From: SCUN01 sp046598935
GTDB taxonomy: Bacteria > Acidobacteriota > Vicinamibacteria > Vicinamibacterales > SCN-69-37
DNA length: 6,512 nt
Assembly: GCA_046598935.1 (NCBI GenBank)
Contig: JBKJHW010000023.1
Span: forward strand, 1-6,512
Reading direction: 5' to 3'
Position numbers and translations under genes: made by a program. This document shows, piece after piece, positions 1-6,092 of the stretch (positions within the stretch are counted from its first letter, which is position 1; each line of letters opens with the position of its first letter). The notes beneath the pieces are model-generated. The model did not search any database and was not told where the DNA came from. It worked only from the letters and a program-made list of their open reading frames with translations.

Positions 1-1
1 G

Positions 2-172
2 TTCTTCCAGGACTCCGTGCGGCTCATTCAGCGGTTGATCGAGCTGCGAAAGGAAAACTGGTCGATTGCGCCGTATCCGGTAGAGAACCACGGGTTTACG
101 GAAGAGACCAGCTGGGCGGACGAGTACAAACGCATCTTCAAACTCTTTGAAGACAATCTCCGAAAGAAATGA
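2..172 (+). CDS. S9 (prolyl oligopeptidase-like) peptidase, C-terminal fragment
   Basis: The reading frame enters from the left edge and gives 56 residues before TGA at 170-172, so only the C-terminal end of the protein is visible. It reads FFQDSVRLIQRLIELRKENW, then a YPVENHGF motif and a SWADEYKRIFKLFEDNL tail. This resembles the end of the alpha/beta-hydrolase domain of S9 serine peptidases (dipeptidyl peptidase IV / acylaminoacyl peptidase type), where the catalytic His follows an acidic or amide pair in a D/E-x-HGF context. The candidate catalytic His is encoded at 89-91; Ser and Asp of the triad lie outside the window. Such enzymes cleave peptides, often in the periplasm, but neither localisation nor substrate can be judged here. 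The stop overlaps the pyrE start by four bases (ATGA), suggesting co-transcription and possible translational coupling. The family call rests on a short tail, so subfamily is open. Confidence 0.72.
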   Translation, partial: FFQDSVRLIQRLIELRKENWSIAPYPVENHGFTEETSWADEYKRIFKLFEDNLRKK

Positions 173-741
173 TGAATAGCGCGGCCGTACTACGTCTGTT
201 TCGGGAAAGCGGGGCCCTGCTCGATGGCCACTTCAAGTTGTCGTCGGGGCTGCACAGCACGGGCTATCTGCAGTGCGCGCTGGTGCTGCAGGACGGCACG
301 CGCGCGGAGATGCTCGGCTGCGAGCTCGGCGAAGCGCTCGAGAATTACGGCGCGACAGCGGTGCTGTCGCCGGCGATCGGCGGCCTGATCATCGGCCACG
401 AAGTCGGCCGGTCGCTCGGTGTGAAGGCGATCTTCGCCGAGCGTGTGGAAAAAACCCTGATGTTGCGCCGCGGGTTCAGCCTTGGCCCGACCGACCGCGT
501 GATCATCGTCGAAGACGTTGTCACGACGGGCCTCTCGACGCGCGAGACGATCGAGGCTGCGCAGGCGGCGGGCGCCACGGTCGTGGCGGCGGCATCGATC
601 ATCGATCGCAGCAATGGCGCGGCCGATCTCGGCGTGCCGTTCCATTCGCTGGCGGCGCTGAAGCTGCCGGTCTTCAAGCCGGAAGATTGCCCGATGTGCA
701 AGGCGGGCAATCCGATCACGAAGCCCGGCTCACGCAATTAA
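169..741 (+). CDS. pyrE: Orotate phosphoribosyltransferase
   Basis: This 190-residue cytosolic enzyme transfers the phosphoribosyl group of PRPP to orotate, giving orotidine 5'-phosphate, the penultimate step of UMP synthesis. The N-terminus has the GHFKLSSGLHSTGYLQ segment (from about residue 20) typical of OPRTases. VEKTLMLRRGF near residues 93-103 fits the flexible catalytic loop. VIIVEDVVTTG at 111-121 is the PRPP-binding motif with the acidic pair E115-D116. The C-terminus carries C174-P-M-C177 followed by GNPITKPGSR, an ending I associate with shorter bacterial PyrE proteins of this length. ATG 169 overlaps the upstream stop. A second ATG at 172 is equally possible and would change the protein by one residue. 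There is no strong Shine-Dalgarno, only a purine stretch before the start, so coupling to the upstream gene is plausible. A strong hairpin covers its stop codon. Confidence 0.95.
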   Translation: MMNSAAVLRLFRESGALLDGHFKLSSGLHSTGYLQCALVLQDGTRAEMLGCELGEALENYGATAVLSPAIGGLIIGHEVGRSLGVKAIFAERVEKTLMLRRGFSLGPTDRVIIVEDVVTTGLSTRETIEAAQAAGATVVAAASIIDRSNGAADLGVPFHSLAALKLPVFKPEDCPMCKAGNPITKPGSRN

Positions 742-778
742 AGTCGGGAGTTAATTCAATTAACTCCCGACTTTATTT
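740..778 (+). terminator. Perfect 17-bp-arm hairpin at the pyrE stop, probable terminator
   Basis: Bases 740-756 are exactly complementary to 758-774 around a single central C757, giving a 35-nt perfect inverted repeat. It starts inside the pyrE TAA (739-741). The lower stem is AAAGTCGGGAG and the top is AT-rich, so the real loop would open a few bases. The 3' side runs into CTTTATTT, a short interrupted U-tract. This fits an intrinsic terminator separating pyrE from truA. The U-tract is poor and truA begins only 16 bases after the stem, so an attenuator or mRNA-stabilising hairpin is an alternative. Confidence 0.7.
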
Positions 779-790
779 CAATTATTTCAA

Positions 791-1543
791 ATGAGAACCC
801 TCAAGTTGACGCTGGCTTACGACGGCACGGACTACGCCGGGTGGCAGCGTCAGCAGAACGCCCTGGCGATTCAGCAGGTCGTCGAGGAGGCGTTCGCGCA
901 TTTCACCGGCGGCGAACCGCCGACGGTGTCGGGCGCCGGCCGCACGGACGCGGGCGTGCATGCGCTCGGTCAGGTCGCGAGCGTGAACGTCGAATTCGAT
1001 CACCCGGCGTCGGCCGTGATGAGGGCTCTCAACGTGCGCTTGCCTGAGGCGATTCGGGTGGTCGGCGCGATCGATGCGCCGACGGGCTTTCACGCGCGTT
1101 TCCACGCCAACGGGAAGTCGTATCGCTATCGGATCGCGCGCACGCCGGTGTCGTCGCCGTTCGATCGCCGGTATTCCTGGCACGTGCCGTGGCCGCTCGA
1201 TCTCGCCGGAATGCGCGCGGCGGCGTCCCAGCTCGTTGGGCGTCACGACTTCGCGAGCTTCCAGGCCAGCGGCACGACCATAACGGCCACGACACGGAAC
1301 CTGGAACGGCTCGAGCTCGTCGAGTCGGGCAGTGAGCTGCACGTTGTCGCAGAAGGCGAGGGCTTTCTTCGCCACATGGTCCGCATCGTGACGGGCACGC
1401 TTGTCGAGATTGGGTCGGGCCAGCGTGACGCCGGGTCGATGCCGGCCGTCATGGCCGCCCGCAATCGCGACGCCGCCGGCAAGACCGCGCCGCCGCACGG
1501 CCTGACGCTGGTTGCCGTCAAGTACTCTCACGCCGGTTGCTGA
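791..1543 (+). CDS. truA: tRNA pseudouridine(38-40) synthase TruA
   Basis: This 250-residue protein isomerises uridines at positions 38, 39 and 40 in the anticodon arm of many tRNAs. The start MRTLKLTLAYDGTDYAGWQR is the characteristic TruA opening (Y-D-G-T-x-Y-x-G-W-Q). GAGRTDAGVHA at 48-58 contains the catalytic Asp, D53. KSYRYRI, DFASFQASG and GEGFLRHMVRIVTGTLVEIG in the second half match the conserved C-terminal subdomain, including the F-L-x-H-M-V-R segment. Length is normal for the family. ATG 791 is chosen because the conserved start begins almost at residue 1. No Shine-Dalgarno is visible: the 16 bases between the pyrE hairpin and the ATG are AT-rich, so translation may start on a short or absent leader. 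The next gene, uppS, starts 55 bases downstream. Confidence 0.95.
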   Translation: MRTLKLTLAYDGTDYAGWQRQQNALAIQQVVEEAFAHFTGGEPPTVSGAGRTDAGVHALGQVASVNVEFDHPASAVMRALNVRLPEAIRVVGAIDAPTGFHARFHANGKSYRYRIARTPVSSPFDRRYSWHVPWPLDLAGMRAAASQLVGRHDFASFQASGTTITATTRNLERLELVESGSELHVVAEGEGFLRHMVRIVTGTLVEIGSGQRDAGSMPAVMAARNRDAAGKTAPPHGLTLVAVKYSHAGC

Positions 1544-1576
1544 TAATTACTCTTACCTTGGTTGCTGATAGCTACT
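1535..1576 (+). repeat. Short direct repeat across the truA stop codon
   Basis: A 17-nt unit at 1535-1551 recurs at 1560-1576, 25 bases later, with two mismatches; both copies begin GGTTGCTGATA. The first copy contains the truA TGA stop (1541-1543), the second lies in the truA-uppS spacer. It looks like a small partial tandem duplication; function is unknown. Confidence 0.6.
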
Positions 1577-1590
1577 AGAGGGGCGATAAT
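1562..1590 (+). promoter_or_regulatory. Possible promoter upstream of uppS
   Basis: GATAAT at 1585-1590 matches five of six bases of a sigma-70 -10 box, and TTGCTG at 1562-1567 is a weak -35 (three of six) at 17-bp spacing. Transcription would begin near 1597, at or just before the GTG start, implying a leaderless or nearly leaderless uppS message. An AGAGGGG purine run at 1577-1583 could be a Shine-Dalgarno but sits about 15 bases from the start, farther than usual. Weak evidence from sequence alone. Confidence 0.3.
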
Positions 1591-1598
1591 TCGTTTCT

Positions 1599-2387
<789 letters not shown>

Positions 2388-3014
2388 TTGCTGACCCGCA
2401 TCCTTTCAGCGCTTGTCCTGATTCCGGTGGTCGTCGGGATTATCTGTTTTGCGCCGCCCATCGCCACGTGGCTGCTGCTGCTCGCGGTGCTGATCATTTC
2501 CCTGCTCGAGCTTGGCGCCCTGACCGCCGGCCAATGGCCCCTGCGAGTATTCCTCGCGCTGGCGTGGATTGCGCTGCCGTTGTCCTTGCTCGGTGCGATC
2601 CGCGAAAGCCACGCTCCCGAAGTGCTGATGCTGCTGTTCGTGCTGATCGTCGTGAGCGACAGCGCGCAGTATTGTGCGGGCCGGACGTTCGGCCGCCACA
2701 AGCTTGCGCCGGTGATCAGCCCGAAGAAAACAATCGAGGGCTCGATCGGAGGACTTGTCGCCGCGACGGCAATCGCCCCGTGGCTCGGCAGCCTGTGGCT
2801 TCCGGATGTTTCGGCCGCCGCCATGGCGGCGGCCGGCGCGGCAATTGCTGTTGCGGGCATGGCCGGCGATCTTTGTGAGTCCGCGCTCAAGCGCAAAGCC
2901 GGCGTCAAGGACAGCGGCAGCCTTATTCCGGGGCACGGCGGCATTCTCGATCGCATCGACGCGTTCCTTTTCGCGGCGCCGGCCTACTACGTGTTCCTGA
3001 GATTCGTCGCGTGA
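2388..3014 (+). CDS. cdsA: Phosphatidate cytidylyltransferase (short form)
   Basis: This is an integral inner-membrane enzyme that makes CDP-diacylglycerol from phosphatidate and CTP, the branch point for phospholipids. Several hydrophobic segments are visible: about residues 4-21, 25-42, 53-70, 78-90 and two around 115-160. SDSAQYCAGRTFGRHKLAP and SPKKTIEGSIGG are the conserved cytosolic motifs. Residues 165-191 match the whole CDS family signature: S-x-L-K-R, then K-D-x-G, I-P-G-H-G-G and L-D-R-I-D. At 208 residues it is shorter than the roughly 260-290 of many bacterial CdsA proteins; the shortage lies in the N-terminal membrane part before the SDSAQY motif. It starts with TTG directly after the uppS stop: the N-terminus MLTRILSALVLIPVVVG is typical and no ATG occurs in frame for about 80 codons. 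Its TGA overlaps the dxr GTG by four bases. Confidence 0.92.
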   Translation: MLTRILSALVLIPVVVGIICFAPPIATWLLLLAVLIISLLELGALTAGQWPLRVFLALAWIALPLSLLGAIRESHAPEVLMLLFVLIVVSDSAQYCAGRTFGRHKLAPVISPKKTIEGSIGGLVAATAIAPWLGSLWLPDVSAAAMAAAGAAIAVAGMAGDLCESALKRKAGVKDSGSLIPGHGGILDRIDAFLFAAPAYYVFLRFVA

Positions 3015-4183
3015 AGAACGTCGCCATTCTTGGCGCGACCGGATCGATCGGCACCAGCGCGCTTGCCGTCGTCGACGCGCATCCGGACCGCCTTCGCGTC
3101 GTTGCCCTCGCCGGCGGCGAGAACGTCGAGCTGCTCGCCGAACAGATCAAGAAGTACCGCCCATCAGTCGTTGGGGTTGCTACAGATGCCGCACGCAGAG
3201 CCCTGCTGGAGCGGATGGGGACCGTGGACCGCGTGGAAGTAATCGCGGGAGACGAGGGACGAAAGACCGTCGCGACGCATCCCGAAGCCGACGTGGTCCT
3301 ATGCGCCTCCGCCGGAACGTCGAGCCTCGATGCTGCCCTCGCCGCGATTGACGCGCGAAAGACGCTCGCGCTGGCAAACAAAGAAGTGCTCGTCATGGCC
3401 GGCGCGCTGATGGTCGAGGCGGCGACGAGGCGCGGGGTCGCGATTCTGCCGGTTGACAGCGAGCACAACGCGATCCACCAATGTCTGCACGGTCGCGATC
3501 GATCCGAAGTGAGCCGCCTGATCCTGACCGCTTCGGGCGGGCCGTTCCGCTTGATGGACGATGACGCGCTCGCGCGCGTGACGCCGGCCGATGCGCTTCG
3601 GCATCCGACATGGCAGATGGGGAAGAAGATCACCATCGACTCCGCCACGCTGATGAACAAAGGCCTCGAAGTCATCGAAGCCCGCTGGCTCTTCGGCATC
3701 AACGGCACCGAGATTGACGTCGTCGTGCACCCGCAGTCGATCGTGCATTCGCTCGTCGCGATGCGCGACGGCTCCGTCATCGCGCAGCTGAGCGTCACTG
3801 ACATGAAGCTGCCGATTCAGTATGCGTTTTCGTACCCCGAGCGATGGGACGGCTCGATGAAGCCGCTGGATGTCACGCGGCTCGGCACGCTCGAATTCGT
3901 GCCCCCCGATCTCGAACGGTTCCGTTGCCTTCGCCTGGCCTACGCGGCGCTCGCCGAAGGCGGCGCGGCGCCGGTCGTCTTGAATGCGGCGAATGAGATC
4001 GCCGTCGAGGCGTTTCTTTCCGGCCGGGCCAGATTTCCGGACATTCCGGCCATCATCGAAAAGGCGCTCGCCAAGGCGGGAAACCACACATCGGCCCCGC
4101 ATTCGCTGGCGGATGTCCGCGCGGCGGACACGTGGGCGCGCGCCCATGCCGCTGAAACCATCCGTACGCTACCATCGTCGTAG
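3011..4183 (+). CDS. dxr: 1-deoxy-D-xylulose 5-phosphate reductoisomerase
   Basis: This 390-residue cytosolic enzyme rearranges and reduces DXP to 2-C-methyl-D-erythritol 4-phosphate with NADPH, the first committed step of the MEP isoprenoid pathway and the target of fosmidomycin. GATGSIG at 8-14 is the NADPH-binding loop. LANKEVLVMAG starts at 121. PVDSEHNAIHQ carries the metal ligands D149 and E151. HPTWQMGKKITIDSATLMNKGLEVIEARW includes N216, K217 and E220, equivalent to E. coli N227, K228 and E231. HPQSIVHSLV and the C-terminal helical domain (LNAANEIAVEAFL) are present, so the protein looks complete and active. GTG 3011 is chosen because the nucleotide-binding fold starts immediately; it overlaps the cdsA TGA as GTGA. 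Its product feeds the precursors used by uppS two genes upstream. Confidence 0.97.
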   Translation: MKNVAILGATGSIGTSALAVVDAHPDRLRVVALAGGENVELLAEQIKKYRPSVVGVATDAARRALLERMGTVDRVEVIAGDEGRKTVATHPEADVVLCASAGTSSLDAALAAIDARKTLALANKEVLVMAGALMVEAATRRGVAILPVDSEHNAIHQCLHGRDRSEVSRLILTASGGPFRLMDDDALARVTPADALRHPTWQMGKKITIDSATLMNKGLEVIEARWLFGINGTEIDVVVHPQSIVHSLVAMRDGSVIAQLSVTDMKLPIQYAFSYPERWDGSMKPLDVTRLGTLEFVPPDLERFRCLRLAYAALAEGGAAPVVLNAANEIAVEAFLSGRARFPDIPAIIEKALAKAGNHTSAPHSLADVRAADTWARAHAAETIRTLPSS

Positions 4184-4195
4184 GCTCTAGAGCCT
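4182..4195. repeat. 14-bp perfect palindrome at the dxr stop
   Basis: AGGCTCTAGAGCCT is its own reverse complement and overlaps the dxr TAG (4181-4183) in the 22-bp spacer before rseP. With no spacer in its centre it would form only a short hairpin. It could be a protein-binding dyad or chance; there is no T-run, so it does not look like a terminator. Confidence 0.4.
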
Positions 4196-4205
4196 CAACC
4201 CACAC

Positions 4206-5507
4206 GTGACAACAATCCTCGCGTTTCTCTTCGTTCTGGGTGTCCTCGTCTTCATCCATGAAGCAGGTCACTTTCTGATGGCGCGCTGGCACGGCGTGCG
4301 CGTCATCACCTTCTCGCTCGGTTTCGGTCCGAAGCTCTTCAAGTGGACGCGCGGCGGCACGGAATTTTGTGTCAGTGCCGTTCCGCTCGGCGGCTACGTG
4401 AAGATGGCCGGCGAATCGGTCGAAGAGGAACGGACCGGCGCCCCCGACGAGTTCATGTCGAAGAGCAAGTGGGTGCGTTTTCAGGTCTACCTGATGGGCC
4501 CGGTGATGAACATCGCGCTCGCCTTCGTGCTCTTCACCGCGGTGCTCTACAACGGCGCCGAAGTGCCGCTGTACCCGACAGCCACGCCGGTCATCGGCGT
4601 GATCGCAGAGGGCAGCGCGGCCGAGAAATCCGGCCTGAAGGTCGGCGACACGATCATCAACATCAGCGGCAAGTCTGTGAAGACGTGGGATGACGTCCAC
4701 ATGAACATCCTGCCGAAGGCCGGCCAGTCGATCCCGATCACGGTCGACCGCGCGGGCGCGTTGTACGCGACGACCATCGTGCCGGCGTCGCAGACGAAGT
4801 ACGAGCTGGGCGACATTGGCGTGCGGGAGATCCGCCGGCCGCAGGTCGCGATCGTCACGCCCGACGGTCCTGCGGAAAAGGCCGGCTTGAAGACCGACGA
4901 CGTCGTGTTGGGTGTCGACGACCAGAAGGGCCTCAGCCAGCCCAAGCTCATCGAGCACATCCGCGCGCATCCGAAGCAGCCGGTCATGTTCCACCTCGAA
5001 CGCGCCGGCCAGCCGGTCTCGATTCCGATCACGCCCGACGACAACGGCCCGAACGGCGCCGGCATGATCGGCGCGCAGATAAAGATCTTGGAAACCAAAA
5101 GGATCGATCCGACGTTCCCGGAGGCGATCAAGATGGGCGCCCAGCAGACCTGGGAACAGTCCGCCGCGATCGTGACGACGCTCAAGGGTTTGTTTACGCG
5201 TGACACGCCGGTCAACCAGCTGATGGGCCCGGTGGCGATCGCGGAACTTTCCGGAAATGCCGCTTCGCTCGGTTTGATTTCGCTGCTCGGTTTCATGTCG
5301 ATCATCAGCCTCAACCTCGGGCTGATGAATCTGCTGCCGATCCCGATTCTCGACGGCGGCCACATCGCGATCCTCGCCCTCGAAGGCGTCAGCCGCCGCG
5401 ACTTCAGCATCAAGGTGAAGGAACGAATCCTCTTCGCGGGATTCGCGGTCATCATGCTGTTGATGGTGACGGTGATCTACAACGACGTCGCGAGGATCTT
5501 CCGGTAA
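4206..5507 (+). CDS. rseP: RIP zinc metalloprotease RseP (site-2 protease family)
   Basis: This 433-residue M50 intramembrane protease cleaves membrane-bound anti-sigma factors after a first site-1 cut, releasing the envelope-stress sigma factor; it can also clear signal-peptide remnants. The first membrane helix holds the zinc motif H18-E-A-G-H22. FSLGFGPKLF and GGYVKMAGE follow, as in other RseP proteins. A second membrane helix lies near 98-115. Two PDZ domains follow at about 119-200 and 205-280, each with an EGSAAEKSGLKVGD-like or DGPAEKAGLKTDD-like carboxylate-binding segment. The C-terminal part has NLLPIPILDGGH with the third zinc ligand D383, then a last membrane helix near 411-428. 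GTG 4206 is the first start after an in-frame TAG at 4188-4190, and the zinc motif is placed as expected. No Shine-Dalgarno is visible. The substrate anti-sigma factor is not in this window. Confidence 0.95.
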   Translation: MTTILAFLFVLGVLVFIHEAGHFLMARWHGVRVITFSLGFGPKLFKWTRGGTEFCVSAVPLGGYVKMAGESVEEERTGAPDEFMSKSKWVRFQVYLMGPVMNIALAFVLFTAVLYNGAEVPLYPTATPVIGVIAEGSAAEKSGLKVGDTIINISGKSVKTWDDVHMNILPKAGQSIPITVDRAGALYATTIVPASQTKYELGDIGVREIRRPQVAIVTPDGPAEKAGLKTDDVVLGVDDQKGLSQPKLIEHIRAHPKQPVMFHLERAGQPVSIPITPDDNGPNGAGMIGAQIKILETKRIDPTFPEAIKMGAQQTWEQSAAIVTTLKGLFTRDTPVNQLMGPVAIAELSGNAASLGLISLLGFMSIISLNLGLMNLLPIPILDGGHIAILALEGVSRRDFSIKVKERILFAGFAVIMLLMVTVIYNDVARIFR

Positions 5508-5575
5508 ATCAAGTTGCAAGTCATACGTCACACGTCACAACAGCGGTGGGCGCTTTGCGCCATCCTCTAGTCAGT
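5507..5575 (+). repeat. Left inverted-repeat arm (partner 6024-6092)
   Basis: These 69 nt pair without gaps with 6024-6092 (coordinates sum to 11599), with 58 matches by my count. The inner 49 nt (5527-5575) match at 44 positions, the outer 20 at 14, including the outermost eight bases AATCAAGT. The arm holds a four-unit heptamer array (5510-5537) and a hairpin, GGCGC (5549-5553), TTT, GCGCC (5557-5561). It lies directly behind rseP, so read-through RNA would carry it. Confidence 0.88.
5510..5537 (+). repeat. Four degenerate 7-nt tandem repeats (about CAMGTCA)
   Basis: Reading in steps of seven from 5510 gives CAAGTTG, CAAGTCA, TACGTCA and CACGTCA. They form the outer half of the left inverted-repeat arm. 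The same kind of array occurs in the right arm on the other strand, so it is part of the bounded unit and not random low complexity. Confidence 0.7.
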
Positions 5576-5675
5576 TTTCTCAATACGAGCAGCTTGGTTC
5601 GTTGGCAAGCAATTCGACTCGTGCTGTCGCTACCTAGGGGGCGCGCTTGGCATTGCCCTTGCTCCACCATGCCGG

Positions 5676-6032
5676 GTGAGATGGCGCTCGACAGTCATTG
5701 AACGCGCCTTTGCCCAAGCCGCGGCGCTGCTGCGGCTTTCGCCAGAACTGACGCGCCTCGGTCCGCAGCACCGTCATATCGCCGATCAACTCTTCCGATC
5801 CGCCTCCGCCGTTGGCGCTTCTCTGGAAGAAGCGGAGGCGGCGTCGAGCCGGCGGGACATGGCGCACAAACAGGGCATTGCGCTACGCGAAGCGCGCGAG
5901 GCGGAGTATTGGCTGCGAATGCTCTTGGTTACTGGCGTTATGGTCGAACGGCTTCAGCCGCTCCGAAAAGAAGCGGGCGAGTTGGTCGCCGTCCTCACGG
6001 TCTCGGTCAAAAAGTTAAGAGAGACTGATTAG
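5676..6032 (+). CDS. Four-helix-bundle protein, S23 / 23S rRNA intervening-sequence family
   Basis: This 118-residue, Arg- and Glu-rich, all-helical protein has no signal peptide or membrane segment. The core LFRSASAVGASLEEAEAASS, then RRDMAHKQGIALREAREAEYWLRML, is the hallmark of the S23-like four-helix-bundle family (pattern S-x-G-A-x-x-E-E-A, D-x-x-H-K, K/R-E-x-x-E-x-x-Y-W-L-R). Members occur inside intervening sequences of 23S rRNA in some bacteria and elsewhere as stand-alone genes; a structurally similar fold serves as the Avd accessory protein of diversity-generating retroelements. Molecular function is poorly defined; basic surfaces suggest nucleic-acid binding, which is inference. 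GTG 5676 is the first usual start in the frame, which is open from 5571; the N-terminus is therefore less certain than the core. No Shine-Dalgarno is seen. The last two residues and the TAG stop lie in the right inverted-repeat arm. No reverse transcriptase or variable repeat is present here. Confidence 0.85.
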   Translation: MRWRSTVIERAFAQAAALLRLSPELTRLGPQHRHIADQLFRSASAVGASLEEAEAASSRRDMAHKQGIALREAREAEYWLRMLLVTGVMVERLQPLRKEAGELVAVLTVSVKKLRETD

Positions 6033-6092
6033 AGGATGGCGCGAAGCGCCGACCGCGTTTGTGACGTGTGACTTGTGAGGTGTTACTTGATT
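6024..6092 (-). repeat. Right inverted-repeat arm (partner 5507-5575)
   Basis: This is the inverted copy of 5507-5575. It begins inside the final codons of the four-helix-bundle gene and ends inside the last codons of the opposing TPR gene. The inner hairpin is GGCGC (6038-6042), GAA, GCGCC (6046-6050). The two arms differ at the hairpin loop, yet the five-base stem is intact in both. The outermost eight bases, ACTTGATT at 6085-6092, mirror AATCAAGT at 5507-5514. Confidence 0.88.
6062..6089 (-). repeat. Four degenerate 7-nt tandem repeats on the minus strand
   Basis: Read on the minus strand from 6089, steps of seven give CAAGTAA, CACCTCA, CAAGTCA and CACGTCA, the counterpart of the array at 5510-5537. 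The first unit overlaps the lysine codon and TAA stop of the TPR gene. Confidence 0.7.

Larger units (their letters stand above)
5507..6092. mobile_element. Putative 586-bp repeat-bounded cassette with a four-helix-bundle gene
   Basis: The interval is defined by ungapped inverted repeats 5507-5575 and 6024-6092 enclosing 448 nt with one gene. The left end begins at the last base of the rseP stop, and the right end includes the last two codons and stop of the minus-strand TPR gene. It contains no transposase and no target-site duplication that I can identify, so mobility is inferred from the gene-plus-inverted-repeat layout only. A protein of the 23S rRNA intervening-sequence family inside a long stem is the known layout of rRNA IVS elements; finding it between protein genes suggests a related cassette. 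The alternative is a locally evolved structure that serves as a shared terminator for two convergent genes. Confidence 0.5.

Noticed and set aside
4053..5531. Long minus-strand open frame of 492 codons opposite rseP
   Set aside because: It lies antisense to a fully conserved rseP, its translation is Arg/Asp/His-rich low-complexity typical of the antisense frame of GC-rich genes, and no family motif is visible.
5510..5537. Heptamer repeats considered as a CRISPR remnant
   Set aside because: Units are 7 nt, directly adjacent and without spacers, and no cas gene is present.
5549..5561. Left-arm hairpin as a classical intrinsic terminator for rseP
   Set aside because: The stem is only five base pairs and is followed by CATCCTCTAG, not a T-run. 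The long arm pairing is the stronger structure.
5634..5867. Minus-strand 77-codon open frame inside the repeat-bounded unit
   Set aside because: It overlaps the four-helix-bundle gene, whose conserved core is clear; the opposite frame is basic and featureless.
5507..6092. Part of a diversity-generating retroelement (Avd-like four-helix bundle)
   Set aside because: There is no reverse transcriptase, template repeat or variable repeat in the window, and the core pattern fits the S23-like group with inverted repeats better.
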